The notes beneath the pieces were generated by a model. That model made no database searches and was not told where the DNA came from. It saw only the letters and a list, made by a program, of their open reading frames with translations. A stretch of DNA of 64,000 nt from contig JAKCPI010012595.1 in the NCBI GenBank assembly GCA_023213315.1, forward strand, positions 27,795-91,794. Direction: 5' to 3'. A program made the translations under genes and the position numbers. The stretch comes from Euborellia annulipes (Eukaryota > Arthropoda > Insecta > Dermaptera > Anisolabididae). This document shows, one piece after another, positions 32,005 to 43,029 of this stretch (position 1 is its first letter; every line of letters starts with the position of its first letter).

Positions 32005-32068
32005 CTGCCTGTCTCGGGCAGCTCGTGGTCGTCATCCACGTACCCACAAGATGTGATTCCCTGAGCGA
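32005..32068 (+). repeat. Dispersed 65-bp repeat (CTCGTGGTCGCC family), copy 3
   Basis: ACTGCCTGTCTCGGGCAGCT, CGTGGTCGTCATCCACGTAC, CCACAAGATGTGATTCCCTG. It shares nearly every block with the copy at 18081-18148. Confidence 0.6.
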
Positions 32069-32288
32069 ATAAGATAGCTTGTCTAAATCTTTAACAATTT
32101 ATTTTTTATTATATAACAAAAAATACTATTTTTTTTTTTAAATATTTGATAATTTGTAGATTTTATCAAAATTTATTGTCTATGTTTCTGTCAATTCTAT
32201 ATGATAAATTTCGAAATTTATTTATTATTAATATTGACGTAAGAATGTTGTCAGAGGGGAAGAATTGAAATCTCCCTTGCCACACCTT

Positions 32289-32289
<1 letters not shown>

Positions 32290-32364
<75 letters not shown>
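32290..32364. repeat. Compound (CT)n(AT)n microsatellite
   Basis: About 17 CT units are followed directly by about 20 AT units. Confidence 0.9.
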
Positions 32365-32365
<1 letters not shown>

Positions 32366-32369
<4 letters not shown>

Positions 32370-32939
32370 TATAAAAATAAATAAAATTTTATATCGCGTT
32401 CTCTGGAATGGTTTGCGAGTGGGCGCCATTCAAGGTGAGTCCATCAGAGAAGAATTTAATTTCTATTTCGAACAATATCTGTTTTAAGTTTTGATGTCAT
32501 TTAATGCAAAATTGTCCTTGACAAGATTTCATTCGTGAAAGGAAGAGCTCTAAACTACATAGTTACAATTATATTATTATTATTACAATTTATTAATTTA
32601 AATTGATTTTTTATGATTCATTGAAAAATTAGAGAAATAAATGTTTTAAAATTAATTATACTTTCATAAAAAAATTGTTAAATTCTTTAAAATTAATTCA
32701 TTTGGGGGGAGAGGGAGGCAATGCCCGAATCTACTTGCGCTGTGCTTGTGTTGTGACTAATATGAAACCCAATAGAAACTCAAACAAAAAAAAAGGATAA
32801 TAATTTGTTTTGTTTATATAATAAATGGATACTGGAGCAAAATATGCCCAAAAAATATTTTGAAGATAGGACCCATCGTATCTCCTTATTATAAGCCTAC
32901 ATCTAAATTTCAAATAAATAATTAGCGTGTTTATCTTTA
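32366..32939. other. AT-rich sequence, nothing recognised
   Basis: GGTTTGCGAGTGGGCGCCAT near 32409 is the only G+C-richer word. A 92-codon minus frame at 32731-33009 overlaps a family D repeat and is not supported as a gene. Confidence 0.4.
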
Positions 32940-33130
32940 TACAAGTGGTAAAGTCCGCCTTCGACGGACGAGCAAATGCATCAAAGCCGCCGAAGGCGAG
33001 CAATTGCAAAATTTCAAAGTTTTAAATTTCCCTCCCTAACTTCCTCACTTTCTGTAAATCTGGACAATCAGCGAGAAAAGAGGCACATACACACAGGGAC
33101 AGGAAGTCAGTCGCTAGCGCTTTATATTGA
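32940..33130 (+). repeat. Family D repeat
   Basis: ACAAGTGGTAAAGTCCGCCT, CGAGCAAATGCATCAAAG, GCCGAAGGCGAGCAATTGC, TTAAATTTCCCTC, CAATCAGCGAGAAAAG and TCGCTAGCGCTTTATA appear in that order. The paired CGCCTTCGGCG/CGCCGAAGGCG words make a potential stem. Confidence 0.6.
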
Positions 33131-33149
33131 TATATTAGTATGATATTTC

Positions 33150-33420
33150 ATCAAGGGCGAATACCAGGGGGAAAGGGGTAGTTTGAGAAAAATATCCTTT
33201 TTTTGGGAAAATATTTTATTTTTAATATAAAATTTTAAAAATTAATACTTAAAAATTTGATTTGTATATATATTCTGGTAAACAAGTACAGAATGCACCT
33301 TTAAATTACCGAAAATAAGAAGAAAAAATTTTGTGCTGTGCGACCAGTCACACCAGATTACCCCCCTCCCCTCCCCCGAGAAACTCCTCTGGATCCGCCT
33401 CTGTATTTCATTCAAAGAAT
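33150..33420. mobile_element. GGATCCGCC-type MITE, right part
   Basis: GTGCTGTGCGACCAGTCACA, CCAGATTACCCCCCTCCCCT and GAAACTCCTCTGGATCCGCC match 55375-55456, and in inverse 56404-56530. The end resembles hAT-type CAGTGGCGGATCCAG. No matching left terminus or TSD is found, so bounds are approximate. Confidence 0.45.
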
Positions 33421-33639
33421 TGAAGTATAATTGGAAAACTCTCCTTTTATTTAACAAAAGATGACTATGTTTGATTTAACAGTTTAATAATATATAAATT
33501 CAAATAAACCTTCAATTCAAATATATACGTACTTGTGACGGTATAAAAACCTTCAAATTTTATAAGAAGACCTCAACCTGCCTCAACTCAGTTCACACAC
33601 TTATAAAATCGTTTTGCCCTTCCCTTTCAGTGGCATTGT

Positions 33640-34025
33640 TGCGTGACAAGAGGACGTCTTGTGCTGCTGCCTGGTGTCGACGCGCGATAGTTCGTTAGTG
33701 GGTCGCGGGTTCAGCGCCCTGTTAGGTCTCTACCCCCCTCTACTCTTTACGTTGAAGGCGAAAGTGACCGCGATTCCGAATGCGAATCCTGCCGAACTTG
33801 GCCGACCACCACCGAATGATAGCAACGAACTCTCTTATAAAAAAAAAAAGAAAAAAGCTCTGCTGCTGGCCTTGTGCTACATTAAGTTCGCACTAGTGGT
33901 GGGGGGCAACGCATATACACGCATGCTTGATGTATTTGCTTCTTGACGGCGGCATTGGTGTCAAGTGAGATGGTTGCCCGGTTGTTGCCGGTCGTCGTCG
34001 GTTGCATCATTACACTCACTCACTC
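33640..34025 (+). repeat. G+C-rich island, possible tRNA-like SINE
   Basis: TGGTGTCGACG and, 36 bases on, GGTTCAGCGCC resemble pol III boxes A and B; the block then runs to an A tract at 33838-33855. A 95-codon plus frame (33659-33946) spans it but includes the poly-A tract and has no family support. It could instead be a promoter or first exon. Confidence 0.25.
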
Positions 34026-34267
34026 TAAGAAAACGCTTACATAAATCATCAAATAAAAAAAAGAAAGAAATATAGAAGAATCAATCAACGCTGTATCAAA
34101 GCTTGCTTTCTTCCCTTCTATCTATAAAAGTATTATCAAATACAGATTGAAAGAGAAAATAACTTGGAACCTCTTTTCTTAGCAAATTAAGTTCGCGAAT
34201 ATAAAAATGCTTCTTACGTTCAGGCTTAATATAACTACCTACCCTGATTCCTCAAACATAAGTTTAT

Positions 34268-34622
34268 AGATAGGTGAAAAGGAGAGGAAAATCCGCAGCT
34301 AGTTGTAATTCATTTTTTTATTCCCTCCACGTTGACGTTTCGATCGCGATTGGGATCATCCTCAGAACTAATGTGACATAATGAGATGAAATAAAAATTA
34401 GTGCCGGGAAAAACACTATCAATTCAATAAAATCTTAGAATATATTTTTACAAGGATCTTACAATTAAATATAAGAATTTTGTATTGTATAATTACCATC
34501 TCTTGTTATGTATACATTAGTTCTAAGAATGATCCCAACCGGGATCGAAAAGTCAACGTGGTGGAAATAAAATAATGAAATACAACTACCTGCGGATTTT
34601 CTTCTCCTTTTTACCTAGCCTG
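34268..34622. repeat. Foldback with hammerhead-like arms, locus 2
   Basis: Inverted arms ~130 bp long carry AAATCCGCAGCTAGTTGTAA, CCACGTTGACGTTTCGATCG, and on the other side GATCGAAAAGTCAACGTGG and CAACTACCTGCGGATTTTC. In sense, one arm reads CTGAGGATGATCCCAATCGC then GATCGAAACGTC; the other has GATCCCAACCGGGATC, a perfect 6-bp stem before GAAA. Confidence 0.6.
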
Positions 34623-34949
34623 ATTGAACTACCAGCCATAAGCCCTACGTATCTATAAGTTTATAGAGTACAAAGAGGAAGGCTTGAAAGTAGATCAAAG
34701 AATCAAAATTAAAGACTGGTCTGATCAAGTTATGCGAGAGCATTCATAACCCATAATTTCAACAATGAAGTGTGATTGTTGTATCTTGGAAAAACAAGAA
34801 GGTATAGGGGACCCGAATGTGTGTTCGTAGTCAAGAATCACAGTTTAGTCTTTTATTGAGAATCGCTTATTCACATTTCAGAATTACAACGAAAGATAGA
34901 ACGAGCCGGTCTGTCGCCTAATGTGATTAAATAAAGACTGGCATAAAGG

Positions 34950-35010
34950 AAGCTGGGAAGTGCCTCGTGGTCGCCTTCCGCGTATCGACAATATGTTGAA
35001 TATTTCCTAA
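34950..35010 (+). repeat. Dispersed 65-bp repeat (CTCGTGGTCGCC family), copy 4, diverged
   Basis: AAGTGCCTCGTGGTCGCCTT, CCGCGTATCGACAATATG. It is the weakest member. Confidence 0.45.
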
Positions 35011-37237
35011 AAGATACTTTGCTCCCTTTGTAAAAAATAAATAAATAACCCCACTGTGTAAATCTAAAATAATAAATTTTGCATAATATTAGTCCTGTAT
35101 TATTTTAGTGTTAATTTTAGAACCGAGGAAGTATTGAATGTAAAATAAACATGCTGTCAGTTTGATTAAATAAAACACTTTGGTTTCTCTTAAAAACAAT
35201 AATATTTCTATCTTGTAGACCTATGCATAAATATTATAGTCTAATATTGTTTTGTTTTTTTTATTGGAATAGTTAGAAAAATTCGATCCTAACGTGAAGT
35301 CCATGACCCCACAGGGATACAATTTGATTTTTGAAAATAAGCCCGCCTAAACTCGTAGCAATAGTGAGACTACTTTTTTGGAGGCCAAGAAAAACAAGAA
35401 AAAATCAAGACAAGCTTGATAGAGAAGAGGAGAAAAGATTAACATCAAATGCGAAATCCTAGCTCTGAAAACTTGTTGTATCTCACTAGATGAAAGATAT
35501 CAATCACTTAGTTGATATTTGATATCAGAAGGAGGCAGGGGGGTTATATCCCGGGGCCCGGGCCCTTTGAGTTCCAACCTTAAAATTCCAATAAAACGGT
35601 AATTTTGGTATCTTAGCAGTGAAAACAAAAAAAAAAAAAAAAACTAAGGAAAACAGACGTTCTTTAATTGACAATTTTGTATCACTCAAGGCAATGAGAG
35701 ATAGAGCTATTATATAAAAACTGGCGATTTTAACAAATTTTTAAATATGTTTAAGGGAAGGGGGCGTACTAATATAAATATACAGTATAGCAGTATAGTC
35801 TCTCGGCGGCTCAGGTTGATATTAAGAGCTCGATATACATACATATATGGTAAAACTTAAATAATTTATTCTTCCGGATAATATAATTTTTGCCTCCCTA
35901 ATAAATCTTCGCTGTCACTGTTTGAAGTTTTGTCAAATCAAGTCCTTTGCATTGTGAAGGACAAAATATATTATAATATAATGAATTGCAAAAATTTATT
36001 AAAAGGCTATTATCCTAGAAAATTACATGGTATAATATGCCAGTACCCAACTCTAAGTACGTCTAAACTACGGAGGTTAAAAAATTAAGGACAACAATTA
36101 ATTAGGTACATGTTTTGTGTTATGTAAAGTAATGGTTAAATAATTTTAGATATCAAAAAAAAAAAAAAAAAAAAATTATAAACTGCTCTAATTAATTTTT
36201 TAGGATCTTTAATGTCCTCATTATAAATTAAAATTTAAAAAAAATATATTTTTATTTCGACCCATTTTCATTCTCCTTTTTCTACGAATTCCGTTTACCT
36301 TTAACGAGTGTACTCATAAGAAAAAAAAAATTGGCAAAACAAAGTTGCTTAATCAATAGAGAGAGAATTAAAGGCCAAATTCAGGGCTGTTTCAAGCCAA
36401 ACAGGAGGCGAGGCATTGAGAGTTGCAAATCGAGAGAATTAAGGTCAAAGGCCCCGAATATTGCGCTTTGCAGTCAAATCCAAGGCCTTAGATCAATCAC
36501 TTTTGTGTTTGACTAATGGCCCCCACTGAACTCGCGAAAAAATTTGCATTGTTTTATAGTATTATTATTTTTATAGATAAAAAACAAAAAAATTTAATTT
36601 ATCTAAATAGCTTTAAGTATGTTTTTGCCACAAGTTTTAACTTCATTGTCTTAGTGTAATAATTATTAAAAAAAAAAATTCTTCTATTTGAATCAAATAA
36701 CATTTACTTACTAAATGCGAGGTTTTTTAGGTACATGAAAATGGGAGAAATCGAACTATTCCTCTATTTCATTATTTTGCATGATCTCTTTTTATCTAAG
36801 ATTAATGATGGCATAAAATTTGATATAAAAAATCAATTAATGCTAATATTTGTTTATTTAGGTTAAAATAAAATATCGAGTCATTAAAAATCTATTAGTG
36901 CTAAAATTATAACTAAAATATTGACACAATTTTAATGTATGGAGGGTATCAAGAGATGACCGTTCTGATTTTTTGAGATATTGAGAATTTGGCGATATGG
37001 AATTTATCTTGTTGCTTTATTATTATTTCACGATATTCGTAGAAAATTTTTAAATTTTCTTTGTTTTCTAGAAGAAAAAAAAAAAAAAAAAAAAAATTGT
37101 AAAAAATAAAGCATACGAAAAGAAAAAGATTTTTTTTCAAAATAAATAAATAAATAATTCAAAACACTAAATGGTAAAAAACTATATGACCTCTTCCACT
37201 ATATACAAAAATTTTCTACTCTGTTACGGCCGAATCT
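35011..37237. other. AT-rich sequence with one C/G-rich scrap
   Basis: ATCCCGGGGCCCGGGCCCTT at 35549-35568 resembles a block inside the hAT-type element 11791-12721. Otherwise the stretch is AT-rich with A runs. The 61-codon plus frame at 36331-36516 and the other short frames are unsupported. Confidence 0.35.
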
Positions 37238-37364
37238 CAGTGGCGTAGTGAGCTTAACGCGCGCCCGGGGCACAATACCTTTTAAGCGCCCCCCCCCCAT
37301 TCGAAAACCATATAATATTATATGTAGAATATACAAAATTATTATGGGGGCGGTATAACTCGCC

Positions 37365-37430
37365 GAAAATTTTCTCGCCCAAAGCAAAATCTCGCCTAAA
37401 ACAAACTCGCCGAAAATCCGGAAAGTTCCA
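37365..37430. repeat. Subterminal TCGCC(G)AAAA motif array, left arm
   Basis: CTCGCCGAAAATTTT, CTCGCCCAAAGCAAAAT, CTCGCCTAAAACAAA and CTCGCCGAAAATCC follow one another. The right arm has at least six diverged copies at 41228-41355. Subterminal repeats are typical transposase-binding sites in hAT elements; binding here is inference. Confidence 0.5.
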
Positions 37431-37442
37431 AAATAAAATATT

Positions 37443-37480
37443 TTTAAAAATCTGGTGTGACTGTCCCACCAGATTTTTTG
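37443..37480. repeat. CACACCAG hairpin, loop-deleted
   Basis: AAAAATCTGGTGTGACTGTC is followed directly by CCACCAGATTTTTTGTGTCG; the inner arms seen in full copies are missing. Confidence 0.6.
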
Positions 37481-37548
37481 TGTCGACATACGTATATATA
37501 GTTTCCGCCGATATATTAGAAGATGAAATGAAATTTATAAGCAGGGCT

Positions 37549-37832
37549 CGGGCCCTCGGGCTTGGTCTAGTGGCTAGAGTGCTGGCCTTCTAAACCAAGG
37601 GTCAGGGGTTAGGACCCCTGGCAGTCCGATGATTTTATCTAAGCCATTTGGATACCAAATGGCTTAAATAAGAATGCCTGGACCCCAAATATATATATTA
37701 TTAATTAATATAACCGTTATCGTCAAAGTCTTATATGGCCTAAGTTGCCGAAACGACTGTGTTGCATGTGTGTGTGAGTGTGAGTAGGAATGAGAAAAAA
37801 GTGTGAGTGTTTTTTTTTTTTATTAAAAAAAA
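37549..37832 (+). repeat. SINE-A, full length with T-rich tail
   Basis: The head GGGCCCTCGGGCTTGGTCTA, GTGGCTAGAGTGCTGGCCTT and GGGGTTAGGACCCCTGGCAG is followed by the standard body (AAGAATGCCTGGACCCCAAA, GGCCTAAGTTGCCG, GTGTGTGTGAGTGTGAG). Unusually the tail after GTGTGAGTG is a T run, then A run. It is nested in the foldback 37238-41527. Confidence 0.75.
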
Positions 37833-37904
37833 GTACTAATAAAACCTCAAATTATGCATTTAAAAAGGCCGAAATATAAATAAATAAATAAATAAATCTA
37901 TTAC

Positions 37905-38276
37905 GACCCGCTTCAAAAATCAAAAATATTCTGTGTGTGTATGTGTTCAATTTTAAGCATGAAGGAATTGAGCTAGGAAGATGAAATTTTATATTTAAGT
38001 TAGGCGCCGCCCTAGGGCGTAAAATAAGCTTTTAATTAAAATCGGCCAAAGAATTTCGATGTACTTTTTCAGTTTTTTTCGATTTTCTCAAAATTCGTTC
38101 CAAAGATTTTGATTAAAATTCAAAAATCAATTATTTTTTAGATGTTCCTTAAAATGTATATTCTCATTTTGCTTTTGAAATCTTATGAAGACCACTTAAC
38201 CCTTTTAGTTCATAAGAAAGATTGAAGCCAGGAATATAAATAGATATTTTCCCATATTTATAAATTTCAAAACATC
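37905..38276 (-). repeat. Family E element, minus strand
   Basis: TCAATTTTAAGCATGAAGGA, ATTGAGCTAGGAAGATGAAA, AAGTTAGGCGCCGCCC, AAAATCGGCCAAAG and AAATCAATTATTTTTTAGAT run in the order of the copy at 29743-30130. It forms the inner part of the left foldback arm. Confidence 0.6.
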
Positions 38277-38598
38277 GTCTAATACAGTGGTTTCCAAACT
38301 TTATGTTACCACGCCTCCCTTAAAAATAATTAATCTTATGACGCCCCCCCCCCATTTTTAAAATATTTTATTTATTCATATTTATATTAAAACTAGCAAT
38401 CATTTGGAAATTGGGAAATTTGGTTCTGGGGGCCAATATTCGCGCCTCTCCTTAGACTAGACCGCGTCTCCGTAGGGAGGTGAGCCTCACAGTTTGGAAA
38501 AAGCTGGTATAAGGGTATTTTATGGCTGGTGGAATTTGTATTAGGATTGCAAGTTAGAAGAAAACGCAACCAGAATTTTTTCTTTAAAAATAGTATAT

Positions 38599-38700
38599 TT
38601 TAACAGCTTACTTTTCGGCCTTGGTCAAAGCCATCCTCGCATGACCACTAACAGCTCAGAGGATGGCTTTGACCAAAGCCGAAATGTCAGCTGTTAAAAT
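38599..38700 (+). repeat. Foldback with hammerhead-like arms, locus 1 in copy 2
   Basis: Sense arm: CAGAGGATGGCTTTGACC, AAAGCCGAAATGTCAGCTG; the inverted arm is CAGCTTACTTTTCGGCCTTG, GTCAAAGCCATCCTCG. It matches 7509-7606 with a few substitutions. Confidence 0.55.
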
Positions 38701-39710
38701 ATATTTTTAAAGAAAACATTCCGGTTGCGTTTTCTTCTAACTTTCATTCCTGAAGAAAAATATTTTTCTCAAATCTTATTTTCACCCCCTAGGGGGGTGT
38801 TTAATTTAAATATAAAATTTCAACCTCCTAGTTCAATTCCTTCATGCTTTAAATTGAACCCAAACAGACACACAGACAGACCATGTCGGAAAAACCATTT
38901 TTTTGGATTCAGGGGACCTCAAAACGTGTATATCCATCAAAATCTCGACATCGAATTTTTGACATGAATCCAATACTTTCTCTCTATATATATGTATATT
39001 AACTTATACATATGGGTAAGAGAAAGTAAAAATTCAAATCCGAATTGAGATTAGTTCTATATACAAAAAGATGCGGTAACTCACCCCAGGAAAATTCTAA
39101 GTGGACTAATCATTTCTTACTTTTCTACCTAATGAAAAAAATCCCTACAAAATTCTGCAAGGGATTCGATGGGTTCCTAAGTTACCCAGTGTTATTATTA
39201 TCTGTTTATGAGAGTTTCGAAATATTCAAAAATTAATTCCGCCCCAGTAATACGAAATTTTAGAATGACATTAAAATGTTTCTATCCTACTATACTATTT
39301 GCTAAATATTGAATATAATTTAATTTTTTTTTAACTCAAACGGAATGCACTTATTTTTTAGTAAAAGTATTAAAAAACATTAATATCTTTGTGCATTATA
39401 GGGGATGGGGCATTAACCCCCCTGGTTAATGCCTTCATACCGCCCCCCCCCCCCCTTAAGGAAATGCGAGCCTTCACCGCGAAATAATTTGAATACATTT
39501 ATAAATAAAAGTGTATTTAAAAAAAATAAAAAACTAATTTTGGTTTCAATGACACCTACACTCCCCCTCCCCCTTTCAACAGCTTATATTCTCCCTCTAC
39601 CCTTAGTGAAATACAAAATATTTAATTTCATATTCAAAAGAAACGTTTTTCGCAGTCAAATTATTTGTTTCTATCATTTTTTTTTCATCGATAAAATGTA
39701 TAATAATTAC

Positions 39711-39846
39711 CTTTAATAAGACTCTCAAGAGGGTGTGTTGGCTGACGGTGAGGTCAGGGTGGGTTGCACTATATCAATTATTCACTTTGATTCACTTTAA
39801 ACACAAAAAAGATAGCAGCGCCTGCCAGCAGGCCACGCTCTCGACT
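39711..39846 (-). promoter_or_regulatory. Promoter and first-exon-like module, copy 2
   Basis: This is the counterpart of 8910-9059. The initiator-like TTCAGTCGA, the block GTGTTTAAAGTGAATCAAAG and the donor-like AAAGGTAATT are retained, while the sequence between has small indels. Retention of both signals in two diverged copies is the only support for function. Confidence 0.35.
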
Positions 39847-40304
39847 GAACGAGATAAACTTGTCTCTTCTCTCTTATTATAGGAATAAATAGATGAAAAT
39901 AACAATTCCCTTTTTATTAAAAGTAAAAAAATACCTTTTGCTCTAATCTAACTATATTTAGAGCTGTAAAAGAATGTCAACAAGTGATTTGGAATATTCC
40001 AAGGCCTTTCTTAAATAATCAACCCTTCATCTCATCCCTTAATATTATAAAATAATAATGAACGCTATTTTTTGAATGTTTAATATTTATTTGGCTTCGA
40101 TTTAGCTAAAAAAAAATTTAAAAAACATTTTTTTCAATTTTTCAACCCCTAATCAAATTTTTTTTTTTTTTTAACAACTCTCACATTAACACACACATTC
40201 ACACAGTCTTTTCGGCAACTTAGGCCTTATAAGACTTTTTACGATAACCGTTATTAATAATATATATATTATTAATATTGTTTTTTTTATATTATTTTGA
40301 TATA

Positions 40305-40550
40305 TCGTCGCCTGCAACACGTAGTGGCGTATCTCAATTTCTATCATTTTTCAGGAGAGCTTTTTATAGTTCGTGTTGTTATATTAAATGTATAGATACG
40401 CAAAACCAAAAATCCTAAATAATACGAAAAAACATGGAAATACAGATTCGTCACTTTGTGATAATGTAAAGAACGCCAGGACACGGCCATACCCGTGTAT
40501 CTCAATTTTTAATTTTTTTGAGATACGTCACTACGTGATGCAAGCGACGA
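40305..40550. mobile_element. TA-flanked MITE nested in a SINE (246 bp)
   Basis: The left end TCGTCGCCTGCAACACGTAG and the right end, inverted, TCGTCGCTTGCATCACGTAG continue into GTGRCGTATCTCAA on both sides. TA borders each end. Absence from copy 1 gives an empty-site comparison. Confidence 0.65.
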
Positions 40551-40555
40551 TATGT

Positions 40556-40616
40556 ATATTTTGTAAAAATTTTAGCCCAATGGCAGTTGGCTAGACGGGC
40601 AGATGAAAAAAAAAAG
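40556..40616 (+). repeat. Retroposon 3' tail scrap
   Basis: TTTTAGCCCAATGGCAGTTG, GCTAGACGGGCAGATG and an A run resemble the tail at 53930-53979 (TTTTAGCCCAATGGCCTACG). It is absent from copy 1. Confidence 0.35.
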
Positions 40617-41127
40617 ATTATTTATATGTTGGGGTCCAGGCATTCTTATTTAAGCCATTTGAAATCCAATCGTAATAAATAAAATAATTAACAATGTTAT
40701 CGCCTTCGGAGAGCTTGAAACATCCCTGAATCCGCCTTTGGGTTTTACACATAGGATAATTTTCTAGAATGAGTCTTACTTTAGGCCAGTGGTTTCCAAA
40801 CTTTGTTACAACGCCTCCATTAAAAATATTTAATCGTATGACGCCCCCTACCCCACACATTTAATAAAATAATACAAAAACAAAAATTTTTAATACTAAA
40901 AAATATAAATTTATATAAAAATATTTTTTTTATTTATTCATATTTTTTAATTAAGGAAAACCTCCATCCCAGAATCTTCTAAATTTAATTATTTTATTTA
41001 TAAAACTAGCAATCATTTGGAAAATTGATCTTGGTGGCCAATATTCGCGCCTCCCTGGGGAGGCGCGCCTCACAGTTTGGAAAACTCTGGTCTAATATAT
41101 CGACGCTTTATATACGTATGACGACAC

Positions 41128-41211
41128 AAAAAATCTGGTGTGACAAGTACAGAACAGTACCTTTGGTAAGAGAAAGTTTTCTGCTGTGCGACAGTCACAC
41201 CAGATTTTTAA
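41128..41211. repeat. CACACCAG hairpin, right foldback arm
   Basis: AAAAAATCTGGTGTGACAAG ... TGCGACAGTCACACCAGATT. Inner arms and GGTAAGAGAAAGTTTTCTG are present. It pairs with the loop-deleted copy at 37443-37480 across the whole element. Confidence 0.65.
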
Positions 41212-41527
41212 AAATATTTTATTTTGGAACTTTTCGGGTTTTCGGCCATTTTTTTTCGGCGATTTTTTTTTTCGTCGAGATTTTGCTTTCGGCTAGAAAA
41301 TTTTCGGTGCGCTTTTTTTCGGCGACTTTTTTCGCCGACTTTTTTTCGGCGAGAATTATTATATTACACTGGCACTACATTTAAAATATATTTTCCAGAA
41401 ATCAATTATAATAAAAATAAAAATTATCCAGCAATTTTTTTTTGTTTTGCGGACCATTTGGCGCCCCTTTGTGAGCGGCGCCCGGGGCATCATGACCCCC
41501 CTTGCCCCCCCCCTCGCTACGCCACTG

Positions 41528-43029
41528 CCGAATCTACAAAGACTGAACAGTATCCGAAAAATTTTTTAGGAAGAACGAGTTTGGAGATCAGGGTGTTGAC
41601 CCCCCCCCCCCCCAAATGAATACATCTTAAAGTATATTTTTTTTTTTTTTAATTTCTAAAAAGCCTATAAAATTCTAATTTGTAGACTATATAAAATTTT
41701 TTTTGGTTTCGAGAAGAGGCTTAGATCCCTTCCTGGCCTTACTGCTATAAGCCTACCCCCAAAATCGATAGATATATAAATCCATTTCAAATCAATTCTT
41801 AGAAAGGTAGAAAAAATTTATTTATTTTTTTTAATTTCCATAGAAATTCAATTAAATCGCATGGATAAAAAAAAAATTTGATAACTGGATTGTTACAAAA
41901 CAGAGGCAGATCCGCCAAAGGCGTCGCGATATAATAAAAGGTGACCACCCGCAGTTTGTAACACTCGAGGATAATTAATCTTTTATTTGAAAATTGCACA
42001 AGATCAATTCGCAAAAAAAAAACTAAAGAGAAAGTATCATATAATTGTAGATCAGAGATGAGAGAGTTTGAGGTTCAGATCTTTGACCTCTGCATTGTTC
42101 CTCTTAATCCCTCTCTCTTTCTAAATGCCCTCAAGAAATCTGATAAATCAATTCACGATATTGAAAATAAATGTTTTTCACAAGAGAGTGAGAGAGATGC
42201 GTAGATTTTAATAAACACAAAACAGATAAAAATGATGCTTTGTTTTTTTTTTTTTTTAATAAAATATGACGCATTTAAAGAGAGCAAGAAAGTCAAGAAT
42301 TACATTATTTATTTCTTACTGATTTTGAAATAATTAGTATAAAGTTGTAAAGATCTTTATGATTGGCACTAATCTATCCATAATTATGAATTATGCAAAC
42401 AGATTTATTCCTGTGACAGATAAAAAAAAAATCTATCTTCAGGCATGTACTCAGAAAATATCGGGGATGGAATAACCTGCCTAGGACTCAAACCTAGGTT
42501 GGGTATAAGTCTTTTGTCTGTATTTAAAATTTAGAGAAATAAAAATGAATTGAAAAGTCAGTCAACGAGAGTATTATTATTTATTTTGCAATCATCGTTT
42601 CTGAACCTGACTGCAAACGACAAACGACTTTCATTGGAGAATTTTTCCTTTTTTTTTAAATAATTTATTTTAATTTTCTAAATTATTTAATTAATATTTG
42701 AAAAATATTTTTTTTTATCTAAGATTTTTAAAAAATTAAAAAATTTTTTATTAAGAAAATTTCTAATATTAAAAATCAAACGGGGTCGAAAAATCCAAAT
42801 TTAGATTACATTCCTATTCTTCCCTTAATTTTATTTCATCGAATGTATAAAATTCTACAAGTAATTTCCTTTAGGTAATGTCCCTTAGGTGGGGTATCTC
42901 TCCCGGAATTAATTTAAATAAAAAATTGGAAAATATTACCAAGGTTTTCAAGAAATTATTAAACTGTATTATATACAAAATCTCCTTAACAATATGGCGA
43001 GAAATTTATTTTTTAAGTCTTCGACATCT
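41528..43029. other. AT-rich sequence with a tRNA-like scrap
   Basis: A C run at 41598-41612 follows the transposon. CCTAGGACTCAAACCTAGGT at 42480-42499 resembles a reversed tRNA T-arm. Nothing coding is supported. Confidence 0.35.

Larger units (their letters stand above)
40150..40690 (-). repeat. SINE-A, minus strand, split by a MITE
   Basis: The 3' half (T run, CACACAGTCTTTTCGGCAAC, TTAGGCCTTATAAGAC, ACGATAACCG) lies at 40150-40270 and the other half (TTGGGGTCCAGGCATTC, AAGCCATTTGAAATCC) at 40628-40690. The two parts are contiguous in copy 1 at 9376-9530. Confidence 0.65.
38285..41089 (+). mobile_element. Composite hAT-type element, copy 2 (2805 bp)
   Basis: The ends are CAGTGGTTTCCAAACTTTAT and CACAGTTTGGAAAACTCTG, with the 8-bp TSD GTCTAATA at 38277-38284 and 41090-41097. 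It is collinear with copy 1 (7186-9910): left module, hammerhead-like foldback, family E end, exon-like module, reversed SINE and right module. It lacks ~0.3 kb near 39512 and carries an extra ~0.33 kb (MITE 40305-40550 plus a retroposon tail). Different TSDs show two separate insertions of the whole unit. Confidence 0.8.
37238..41527. mobile_element. hAT-type foldback element with nested insertions (4290 bp, TSD CCGAATCT)
   Basis: The left end CAGTGGCGTAGTGAGC and the right end GCTACGCCACTG are inverted. The 8-bp TSD CCGAATCT is exact at 37230-37237 and 41528-41535. Arms are long: CGCGCCCGGGGCA near each end, then reiterated TCGCCGAAAA-type words, then AGTTCCAAAATAAAATATTT and the CACACCAG hairpin. 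Removing the nested SINE (37549-37832) and the composite element (38285-41089) leaves about 1.2 kb of original foldback. No transposase frame is seen. Confidence 0.8.

Noticed and set aside
32290..32364. Regulatory GAGA-type tract
   Set aside because: It is a plain (CT)n(AT)n microsatellite; nothing beyond repeat number supports a regulatory reading.
33659..33946. 95-codon plus frame as a real protein
   Set aside because: It includes Lys codons from a poly-A tract at its end and has no recognisable domain; the block looks more like a SINE or untranslated exon.
37345..37560. Active CRISPR-like or phage-like repeat array
   Set aside because: The repeats are of irregular spacing, AT-rich and part of transposon arms; the gene structure is eukaryotic.
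41025..41619. Phe/Arg-rich frames of 119 and 131 codons
   Set aside because: They run through the TTTTTTTCGGCGA array of the foldback arm and then through C-rich transposon end sequence.
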